11,337 nt of DNA from Candidatus Portnoyibacteriota bacterium (GTDB taxonomy: Bacteria; Patescibacteriota; Minisyncoccia; RBG-13-40-8-A; JAUWHN01): NCBI GenBank assembly GCA_030605865.1, contig JAUWHN010000014.1, positions 1 through 11,337 on the forward strand, in the 5' to 3' direction. The stretch's first letter is position 1. Each line of letters starts with the position of its first letter. Positions 6,480 to 11,337 of this stretch are shown here, piece by piece. Made by a program: the position numbers and the translations under genes. The notes under the pieces were generated by a model. The model did not search any database. It was given only the letters and a program-made list of their open reading frames with translations, and was not told the DNA's origin.

Positions 6480-7154
6480 CGCTTGACTCAATGTTTCTTC
6501 GTCCATATATTCCAACTCGCTGCCAGTGGATAGCCCGCGACCTAAGCGGGTTATTTTTATACCCTGTTTGTTAACAGGCAGGCTTAAAGGCTTCAGCAAA
6601 CGGGAGATATAAAGAGCCAGGGTGTCGCCATCAGTAGTAGCGCTGATAGCGATTATAATTTCTTTTATTTTCTTTTCACCCTGCGGGTGACCAGCCGGAG
6701 GCTGGATTCGTTCTATTAACTCTTTTAAGTGTAGCTCTCTAAGATTTTTTTCACTAAAGTCCTTAATTTCATTTCCTCCAAGCACGTGATAGAGGCCATT
6801 GTACCGGCCTGTTTTTTCTATTGATTCAATATCAGTATCTTTTTCAACTATACAAATAAAGGATTTATCTCTTTTGGGATTTTTACAGATATCACATACA
6901 TAAGAGACCGAGCCATGCCTACCTGCCACGCCGGCAGGCGGGTTAGCAGGCAGGCCTTCCACATCTATAGCTTTAAAACAGGAAGAGCATTTTTTAAGAT
7001 TTTTAGTAATGCCAAAAAGGGTCTTGGCGAATTCTTCCAAATCTTTTTTAGGTTGTTTAATTAAATAGAATACAAAACGAGCCGCTTGACGCGGGCCGAC
7101 AGAGGGGAGTTTGGTAAAGTGATTTATTAAGTTTTGGATACTTTTGGGTAACAT
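6462..7154 (-). CDS. recR: Recombination protein RecR
   Basis: RecR loads RecA at gaps with RecO/RecF. The product is 230 aa against about 200 usually. Seen in order: helix-hairpin-helix (KLPSVGPRQAARF, 15-27), zinc finger C56-x2-C59 and C87-x2-C90, Toprim domain (ICIVEKDTDIESIEKTG from about 100, and ATTDGDTLALYIS at 172-184), and the C-terminal motif RLGRGLSTGSELEYMD. The start is ATG 7154; no Shine-Dalgarno is seen. The extra length comes from two in-frame repeats: residues 66-82 lengthen the spacing between the two zinc-finger knuckles to 27 residues (8 in E. coli), and residues 150-160 lie in the Toprim domain. All four cysteines and the Toprim motifs are intact, so the protein is probably functional. 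It is 46 nt downstream of dnaB and convergent with rplU. Confidence 0.95.
   Translation of the reverse strand: MLPKSIQNLINHFTKLPSVGPRQAARFVFYLIKQPKKDLEEFAKTLFGITKNLKKCSSCFKAIDVEGLPANPPAGVAGRHGSVSYVCDICKNPKRDKSFICIVEKDTDIESIEKTGRYNGLYHVLGGNEIKDFSEKNLRELHLKELIERIQPPAGHPQGEKKIKEIIIAISATTDGDTLALYISRLLKPLSLPVNKQGIKITRLGRGLSTGSELEYMDEETLSQALLGRK
6532..6558 (+). terminator. Candidate intrinsic terminator of rplU, inside recR
   Basis: AGCCCGC (6532-6538), loop GACCTAA, GCGGGTT (6546-6552), then ATTTTTAT. This is a 7-bp stem (one G-U pair) with a T-rich tail on the plus strand, about 50 nt after the rplU stop. It overlaps codons of the conserved RecR motif TRLGRGL, so it could be coincidence. Confidence 0.5.
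6676..6705 (-). repeat. Double-hairpin palindromic element inside recR (copy 3)
   Basis: Minus strand: CCAGCC (6705-6700), loop TCC, GGCTGG; then TCACCC, loop GCA, GGGTGA (6681-6676). The length is 30 bp, the same as the ddl copy, with the same order and orientation relative to its gene. The first hairpin's arms are identical to those in ddl; the second hairpin differs by two base pairs, each changed on both sides. Its first base is at codon position 3. Confidence 0.85.
6911..6957. repeat. GC-rich palindromic repeat interrupting the RecR zinc finger
   Basis: An imperfect inverted repeat. Inner arms CCTGCC (6922-6927) and GGCAGG (6933-6938) are nested in TGCCT (6916-6920) and AGGCA (6948-6952), with further GCAGGCAGG-like units. 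It encodes RecR residues 66-82, which have no counterpart in ordinary RecR. It differs from the CCAGCC-type element. Confidence 0.7.
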
Positions 7155-7161
7155 TAGAAAC

Positions 7162-7183
7162 TTGCTCGCTTCGCTCGCGAAAT
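7162..7183. repeat. Short GC-rich repeat between dnaB and recR
   Basis: GCTCGC occurs twice (7164-7169, 7173-7178), and TTCGC (7170-7174) pairs with GCGAA (7177-7181). It is the only GC-rich part of the 46-bp gap and falls in the recR leader. Its function is unknown; it may be another dispersed repeat. Confidence 0.45.
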
Positions 7184-7200
7184 TTATAGAAATTTATTGC

Positions 7201-8631
7201 TTATTCCTCGTATCTTTTTTCTAAATTCTGAAAACTGACAAAGTTTTGGTTGAAAAATAACTCTATTTTTCCGGTGGGGCCATTTCGATGTTTGGCTATA
7301 TGAATTTCAGCAATATTTTTTTGTTCTGTATCTTTTTTATATTGGTCTTCCCGAGAGATAAAAAGAACGACATCGGCGTCTTGCTCTAAAGAACCGGACT
7401 CTCTTAAATCGGCAAGTCTAGGGATTTTAGACTCGCGTTGTTCAACTGCCCGGTTTAATTGAGAAAGGGCAAGTACGGGGATATCTAGTTCTTTGGCTAA
7501 AGCCTTCAAGCCTCGAGATATTTCCGTAATTTTTTGAACCATATTTTCTGTTCTTATCCTAGGCTCATCCATTAGCTGAAGGTAATCAACTACAATAAGT
7601 CCCAATCCATGTTCAGCTTGGAGGCGGCGGGCTTTTGTTCGGACTTCCATTACTGTAGACGCCGGTGTATCATCAATAAATATCGGACTTTCAGAAAGAG
7701 AACCAATAGCGTCTTGAATTCGAGAGAAATCATTGTCTTCTCCGTCGCTGGAAAGTCGGCCAGTTCGCAATTTCCAAAGGTCTACTCGGGCCTGAGAACA
7801 AAGCAATCTGTCTACCACTTGCGAGCTTGACATTTCTAAGCTGAAGAATCCCACTGGAATTTTTTCATTAACAGACAGATGCCGGGTAATATCCAAACTA
7901 AGAGTGGTTTTACCCAAACCGGGTCTGGAGGCCAGAATAAGAAAATCAGACTTTTGAAGACCGGCTAAAATATTATCTAATTCATAAAAACTAGTAGAAA
8001 GTCCTCTAAGAGCTGTTCCACTACCCTTATGAAGAGCATCAATTCTTTCAAAAGCTTCTTCTAAGGCAGGTTTGAGCGGTGTAAAATATTGCCGAATAGA
8101 TCTTTGAGAAACAGCAAAAATTTTTTTCTCTGCCTCGTCTATTAGATTTTCTACATTTTCTATTTCCTGATAACCTAATTGAGTGATATTATGAGAAGCA
8201 TCAATTAAATCTCGATGGAGCTTTTTTTTCCGAACAATCTTAGCATAGTGAATAATATTAGCAGCAGAAGGAACGGTGTTGATTAGGTCAGTTAAATAGC
8301 TGGTTCCGCCAGTTCTTTCCAATATTTCTTTTTCTTCTAATCTATTAGAGACGCTTAAAAGGTCAATTGGTTCATTCTGTTCAAAGAGTTCTAACATTGT
8401 TTCGAAGATGGATTGATGGACGCCTCGATAGAAATCTTCTGCTCTAAGGATATCAGAGACTTTTACAACAGCGTCTTTATCAAGCATTAAAGAGCCAAGC
8501 ACCGACTGCTCGGCTTCAATATTTTGAGGCGGCAGACGGTCAAATTGAGCTGCTTGCTTGTCAATTTTCAGCGATTCTTTTTTCGGTTTTCCCTGAGTTT
8601 TTTTAGTTGTCTTTGTTGCTTTCTTTGCCAT
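7201..8631 (-). CDS. dnaB: Replicative DNA helicase DnaB
   Basis: Hexameric 5'-3' helicase that unwinds DNA at the replication fork. The product is 476 aa, normal length. Seen: a lysine-rich N-terminal tail (about 1-25), the N-terminal DnaB domain beginning PPQNIEAEQSVLGSLML, a linker, and the RecA-like C-terminal domain. That domain has Walker A SRPGLGKTT (about 235-243), FFSLEMS, Walker B LIVVDYLQLMD (about 345-355), LSQLNRAVE, LRESGSLEQDAD, and KHRNGPTG with the expected arginine. There is no intein. I chose ATG 8631 because it lies just downstream of a good promoter; the upstream TTG at 8676 would overlap that promoter and add 15 unrelated residues. It sits 52 nt after cysS and upstream of recR on the same strand. 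No Shine-Dalgarno precedes it. Confidence 0.96.
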   Translation of the reverse strand: MAKKATKTTKKTQGKPKKESLKIDKQAAQFDRLPPQNIEAEQSVLGSLMLDKDAVVKVSDILRAEDFYRGVHQSIFETMLELFEQNEPIDLLSVSNRLEEKEILERTGGTSYLTDLINTVPSAANIIHYAKIVRKKKLHRDLIDASHNITQLGYQEIENVENLIDEAEKKIFAVSQRSIRQYFTPLKPALEEAFERIDALHKGSGTALRGLSTSFYELDNILAGLQKSDFLILASRPGLGKTTLSLDITRHLSVNEKIPVGFFSLEMSSSQVVDRLLCSQARVDLWKLRTGRLSSDGEDNDFSRIQDAIGSLSESPIFIDDTPASTVMEVRTKARRLQAEHGLGLIVVDYLQLMDEPRIRTENMVQKITEISRGLKALAKELDIPVLALSQLNRAVEQRESKIPRLADLRESGSLEQDADVVLFISREDQYKKDTEQKNIAEIHIAKHRNGPTGKIELFFNQNFVSFQNLEKRYEE

Positions 8632-8659
8632 ATTGTCATTTAATATATGTTTATATTTC

Positions 8660-8687
8660 AGTATAACAAATTTCAAGACCTAGTCAA
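8660..8687 (-). promoter_or_regulatory. Promoter of dnaB (and probably recR)
   Basis: Minus strand: TTGACT (8687-8682), a 16-bp spacer, then TGT-TATACT with the -10 at 8665-8660. The predicted start, near 8653, gives a leader of about 22 nt without a Shine-Dalgarno. The -35 overlaps the cysS stop codon. It has the same TGT extended -10 as the plus-strand promoters, but is not leaderless. Confidence 0.65.
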
Positions 8688-10084
8688 ATTATTTTCACCA
8701 TTGGCCTTTTATCTGTATCCTCAACCCAATAGCCGAGTTTTTTGATTTTCTGGCGAAGTTCATCAGCTTTTTGCCAGTTTTTTTCTTTTCGGGCTTTTTC
8801 TCGTTGGTCAATTAGCTTTTTAACATTGTTGGGTATAGAAACCCTTTCTTCTTTCAATAAATCTAACCCAAAAATTTTGTCCATTTTCTGAATTGTTTTT
8901 ATTTCACCTTCTGCTTTTTTGTCTCTGATTAAATTCCACAAAACACTTAGAGCCACAGGCATATCCAAATCATTATTAATAGCTTTTTCAAATTCATTTA
9001 GATACTTTTTGTTTATTTTTCTTTCTGTCCCGAGTGAAATCGAGGGGTTATCTTTCAATGTCGGAATAATATTTTTCAACCTATCATAGGCATTTTTGGC
9101 TTTTTCTAGATTTTTGAGGGTAAAGTTTAGTTGGGTTCTATAATGAGCTGTTAAGCAGAAATATCGATAATCCAATGGTTTAAAATCTTCATTTTCTAAT
9201 TCGGAAAGGGTGTATATTTTACCTTTGCTTTTTGCCATTTTTTCACCCTTAAACAAAAGCCATCGTGCATGAAGCCAATATTTTACCCAAGGTTTTTTAC
9301 CAAAGGTTGTTTCGCTTTGGGCAATTTCATTTGTATGATGAACTGGAATATGCTCTTCACCTCCAGTATGAATGTCGAATTGCTTTCCAAGATATTTGGA
9401 TGACATTGCCGAGCACTCAATATGCCAACCTGGAAAACCAATTCCCCAGGGGCTATCCCATTCTTGTTGTCTTTTCGCTTGCCCTGAGCTTGTTGAAGGG
9501 GAAAATTTCCATAAAGCAAAATCGGTTATATTCTTTTTTTCTTTTAATTCAATTCTTTTTCCGGCTTTTAATTTTTGTTTGCGGAGTTGTGCGAGTTCAC
9601 CATAATCTTTTAGTTTAGAAGTATCAAAATATATTCCATCACCGGTTTTATATGTATATCCTTTTGCTTCAATTTTCTTTATCATCTCAATTTGTTCTTT
9701 TATGTGTTCCGTTGCTTTGGCCCAGATATCGGGTTCATCTATATTCAGTTTTTTAAAATCTTGTCTAAAAATTTTCCAGTAATAATTTGTAATCTCTTGT
9801 GCTGTCTTCTTCTCTTTTCTTGCTGCTTTCTCTATTTTGTCTTCTCCGGTATCAGCATCACTGGTTAAATGACCAACGTCAGTAACGTTCATTATATGTT
9901 TTATGTCATAGTCATTATAAGTTAAAACTCGTTTTAATATATCGGTGAAGATATAACTTCTTAGATTTCCAATGTGTTGATATGAATAAACAGTTGGCCC
10001 GCATGAATAAATACCCACCTGTCCTTTTTTGATGGGCTTAAAAATCTCCTTTTTTCTAGTAAGAGTATTATAAATTTTTAACAT
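8684..10084 (-). CDS. cysS: Cysteinyl-tRNA synthetase
   Basis: Class I synthetase that charges tRNA-Cys in the cytoplasm. The product is 466 aa. Seen: CGPTVYSYQHIGN with the HIGH-type motif at 37-40, Zn2+ ligands C28, C224, H249 and E253 (spacing from C224 onward as in E. coli), WDSPWGIGFPGWHIECSAM (209-227), and the KMSKS-type loop as KMAKS (282-286), followed by the helical anticodon-side region. ATG 10084 gives the normal start MLKIYNTLTRK; the longer frame to 10162 only reads back through the corA end. Residues about 195-202 (SPSTSSGQ) are encoded by a dispersed repeat and lie in the interval before the second zinc ligand that is some 15 residues longer than in E. coli. It follows corA by 10 nt, so the two are likely co-transcribed. 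No Shine-Dalgarno is visible. Confidence 0.95.
   Translation of the reverse strand: MLKIYNTLTRKKEIFKPIKKGQVGIYSCGPTVYSYQHIGNLRSYIFTDILKRVLTYNDYDIKHIMNVTDVGHLTSDADTGEDKIEKAARKEKKTAQEITNYYWKIFRQDFKKLNIDEPDIWAKATEHIKEQIEMIKKIEAKGYTYKTGDGIYFDTSKLKDYGELAQLRKQKLKAGKRIELKEKKNITDFALWKFSPSTSSGQAKRQQEWDSPWGIGFPGWHIECSAMSSKYLGKQFDIHTGGEEHIPVHHTNEIAQSETTFGKKPWVKYWLHARWLLFKGEKMAKSKGKIYTLSELENEDFKPLDYRYFCLTAHYRTQLNFTLKNLEKAKNAYDRLKNIIPTLKDNPSISLGTERKINKKYLNEFEKAINNDLDMPVALSVLWNLIRDKKAEGEIKTIQKMDKIFGLDLLKEERVSIPNNVKKLIDQREKARKEKNWQKADELRQKIKKLGYWVEDTDKRPMVKII
9482..9500 (-). repeat. Dispersed short repeat inserted in cysS (STSSGQ type)
   Basis: The minus strand reads CCCTTCAACAAGCTCAGGG, with flanking CCCT and AGGG complementary. 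From memory, the near-identical form with TTCGACAAGCTCAGG is a very common dispersed repeat in CPR and other environmental genomes; its translations include STSSGQ and, on the other strand, PELVEG. Here it supplies SPSTSSGQ in frame to CysRS. Confidence 0.7.
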
Positions 10085-10094
10085 AGTTAAAAAT

Positions 10095-11009
10095 TTAGAA
10101 CCATTTTTTTCGCTTAAAGAATATAAGCATTCCCATCGTTGCAAGCAACATAAATCCGGCAATTATCCAGAAATCATATTCATGTCCAACAAGAGGCAAA
10201 AACCGAGTATTCATTCCAAAAATTGACGCCAGTAAGGTTAAAGGAAAAACAATTACAGAAAAAATAGTTAGGAGTCTTATGATTCGATTAGTTCGGTTAG
10301 AAATCAAGGAATCATTTGTTTCTCTAAGAGCCCGAATGGTTTCTATGTGATTTTCTAATAGACTCCAGACTCTCATGTAATCCCCGATAATATCCATAAA
10401 ATAGGGCTTCATTTTTTTGCCAAAAAATTCCATGCCTCGGATTTTTAATGAATCAAGGATGGTCTTCTGGGGCTTGATTGTTTTTCGAAAATCAAGAATA
10501 TCTCGTCGAGTTAAAGAAATTTTTTCAACTACATCTTCACTTCCTTTTTCCTTAAACATTTTATCTTCGATTTGGTCAATTTTTTTAGTAATATGGTCTA
10601 GTTGTCTTAAGGAAAGAGCATATAGATTTTCTAAGATACAGTAAAGAAGATAAGCAGTTGTTTCGCCAAACTTGTGTTCTCGGGCTGCTTCATCCATTAG
10701 GCATTTGCCCCAGAGTTCTCTTAGAGGAGGCAATTCTTCATAGCGAACAGTGATAAGAACGTTTTGGGTTATAAGAAAATCTATTTCTATTGATTCAGTA
10801 GTCTGTTTTTTAGGATTATAGATAGGAAAATGGACAACCATATAGAGATAATGGTCGTAATGTTCAACCTTTGGACGCAAAGTGGGGGAGAGAAGCTCCC
10901 CTAAAGTAATTGGATGGAAATCAAATTCTTTTTTTAGATAATTAAGATCTTTTTTGCCGGGATTTTTTATATCAATCCAGCTGATTTGTTTGGTTTTGAG
11001 AATATTCAT
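10095..11009 (-). CDS. corA: CorA-family divalent cation (Mg2+) transporter
   Basis: Pentameric inner-membrane channel for Mg2+ (also Co2+/Ni2+ in some members). The product is 304 aa, typical. Seen: an N-terminal cytoplasmic alpha/beta domain (about 1-125), long helices including a charged stalk (about 125-245), TM1 (246-264) ending in the signature GMN (265-267), a periplasmic loop TRFLPLVGHEYD with acidic residues, TM2 (279-297), and a basic C-terminal tail (KRKKWF), all in the expected order. It heads the leftward block and is followed by cysS after 10 nt. Its promoter is probably at 11103-11111, giving a leader of about 87 nt made almost wholly of an inverted repeat. A magnesium-sensing role for that leader is possible but not supported by any recognised riboswitch. 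Confidence 0.95.
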   Translation of the reverse strand: MNILKTKQISWIDIKNPGKKDLNYLKKEFDFHPITLGELLSPTLRPKVEHYDHYLYMVVHFPIYNPKKQTTESIEIDFLITQNVLITVRYEELPPLRELWGKCLMDEAAREHKFGETTAYLLYCILENLYALSLRQLDHITKKIDQIEDKMFKEKGSEDVVEKISLTRRDILDFRKTIKPQKTILDSLKIRGMEFFGKKMKPYFMDIIGDYMRVWSLLENHIETIRALRETNDSLISNRTNRIIRLLTIFSVIVFPLTLLASIFGMNTRFLPLVGHEYDFWIIAGFMLLATMGMLIFFKRKKWF

Positions 11010-11014
11010 AATTG

Positions 11015-11103
11015 TAGAAGCAGATTTACACTGATATACACGCGGATTAACACAGATGCCATCCGCGTATATCTGCGTTTTGATCTGCGTTTATCTGCTT
11101 CTA
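11015..11103. repeat. Long imperfect inverted repeat in the corA leader, built of short units
   Basis: Outer arms TAGAAGCAGAT (11015-11025) and ATCTGCTTCTA (11093-11103) pair perfectly. Inner arms 11033-11047 and 11061-11073 pair with a 2-nt bulge round GCGGAT/ATCCGC. Each arm consists of 10-12 bp units: the right arm has ATCCGCGTAT, ATCTGCGTTTTG, ATCTGCGTTT, ATCTGCTTCT; the left arm has related TTACAC/ATACAC/TTAACAC units. Similar strings are, from memory, dispersed in many environmental genomes. Confidence 0.8.
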
Positions 11104-11111
11104 TTATACCA
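11103..11111 (-). promoter_or_regulatory. Extended -10 of the corA promoter
   Basis: The minus strand reads TGG-TATAAT, a perfect -10 with an extended TG; no good -35 lies 16-18 bp upstream. The predicted start, near 11096, lies inside the right arm of the inverted repeat, so the transcript leader would contain nearly the whole hairpin. Confidence 0.6.
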
Positions 11112-11151
11112 TAATTAAAAACATTTTCCTAACAACCTCTTGTGGATACTG

Positions 11152-11178
11152 TTAGCAGTCTTGACAATAGAGTGCTAA
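11152..11178. promoter_or_regulatory. CIRCE operator (HrcA binding site)
   Basis: TTAGCAGTC (11152-11160), exactly 9 nt, then GAGTGCTAA (11170-11178). The CIRCE consensus is TTAGCACTC-N9-GAGTGCTAA, so the right arm is perfect and the left arm has one mismatch. The spacer begins with the -35 TTGACA, so bound HrcA would block RNA polymerase. The gene directly downstream encodes HrcA, implying autorepression. Confidence 0.93.
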
Positions 11179-11190
11179 TTGGAGTATAAT
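11161..11190 (+). promoter_or_regulatory. hrcA promoter, predicted leaderless
   Basis: Consensus TTGACA (11161-11166), an 18-bp spacer and consensus TATAAT (11185-11190), then 6 nt to ATG 11197. Transcription should start at or beside the ATG. It lacks the TG extension of the other leaderless promoters but has a perfect -35 under CIRCE control. Confidence 0.88.
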
Positions 11191-11196
11191 GGGACT

Positions 11197-11337
11197 ATGA
11201 ACGTTCGGCAACAAAAAATTCTTGAAACGGTTATTAAGGAATACGTCGATACGGCTCAACCAGTGAGTTCAGGGGTTTTGAATGAGAAATATAAACTGGG
11301 TGTTAGCCCGGCAACCATTAGGGCAGAGATGAAAAAA
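11197..11337 (+). CDS. hrcA: Heat-inducible transcription repressor HrcA, N-terminal part (3' partial)
   Basis: HrcA represses heat-shock genes (typically groESL and dnaK operons) by binding CIRCE. Only the first 47 codons are in the window. Seen: the winged-helix N terminus with RQQKILETVIKEYVDTAQPVSS, followed by KYKLGVSPATIRAEMKK. The SPATIRAEM segment matches the DNA-recognition helix of the family (usually SSATIRNDM or close). The CIRCE operator just upstream independently supports the call. The start ATG 11197 is 6 nt after a consensus -10, and no ribosome binding site fits, so the mRNA is probably leaderless. HrcA often leads grpE-dnaK-dnaJ; whether it does here is beyond the window. 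Confidence 0.95.
   Translation, partial: MNVRQQKILETVIKEYVDTAQPVSSGVLNEKYKLGVSPATIRAEMKK

Noticed and set aside
8632..8676. TTG start extending dnaB by 15 residues
   Set aside because: The TTG lies inside the dnaB promoter spacer, upstream of the predicted transcript start.
9265..9618. Plus-strand open frames inside cysS
   Set aside because: They are shadows of cysS. The PELVEG string in one of them is only the reverse translation of the dispersed repeat.
10085..10162. N-terminal extension of cysS
   Set aside because: It reads out of frame through the corA end and stop region and has no similarity to CysRS; MLKIYNTLTRK is the usual N terminus.
1..11337. CRISPR array, transposase, toxin-antitoxin, restriction or other defence system
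   Set aside because: No regularly spaced direct repeats, no such domains and no unassigned long gene were found; every sizeable open frame is a known housekeeping or transport family.

Overview
The window looks like a chromosomal segment of a Candidate Phyla Radiation (Patescibacteria, Parcubacteria-like) bacterium. The evidence is low-GC, A/T-ending codon use, very tight packing, mixed housekeeping genes in unusual neighbourhoods, almost no Shine-Dalgarno sequences, and short GC-rich palindromes sitting in frame inside conserved genes. This assignment is inference, because no 16S or full marker set is present. TGA is used as a stop (ATPase, cysS), so the code that reads TGA as glycine is not in use here.

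Layout. 1-1311 (+): the 3' end of murF, then ddl (D-Ala-D-Ala ligase), both for peptidoglycan precursor synthesis; the ddl stop codon lies inside a tRNA-Glu(CTC) gene. 1329-5075 (+): a 26-bp palindrome, then a two-gene cation module made of a P2A-type (Ca2+-like) ATPase and a CaCA-family Na+/Ca2+ exchanger overlapping by ATGA. 5099-6479 (+): rmuC, then a lone rplU (L21). 6462-11009 (-): a block read as corA, cysS, dnaB, recR. 11010-11196: a divergent control region holding a corA promoter, a long imperfect inverted repeat and a CIRCE operator. 11197-end (+): the start of hrcA, the heat-shock repressor.

Three signals go beyond ordinary annotation. (1) Promoter geometry: four plus-strand genes (ATPase, rmuC, rplU, hrcA) have a -10 hexamer exactly 6 nt before the ATG and a -35-like hexamer 17-18 bp upstream, which predicts leaderless mRNAs. 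The three non-heat-shock ones share an extended TGT -10. (2) One palindromic element, built round the hairpin CCAGCC-nnn-GGCTGG, is read in all three codon phases in ddl, the ATPase and recR; a second hairpin shows compensatory base changes between ddl and recR. Other GC-rich repeats interrupt the recR zinc finger and cysS. (3) rplU and recR converge with an 18-bp overlap, and each appears to carry the other's intrinsic terminator inside its coding sequence.

Functionally, the ATPase, exchanger and CorA handle divalent cations. The other genes serve cell wall synthesis, translation (tRNA-Glu, L21, CysRS), replication and repair (DnaB, RecR, RmuC) and stress control (HrcA). No mobile genes, CRISPR array or defence system were seen.
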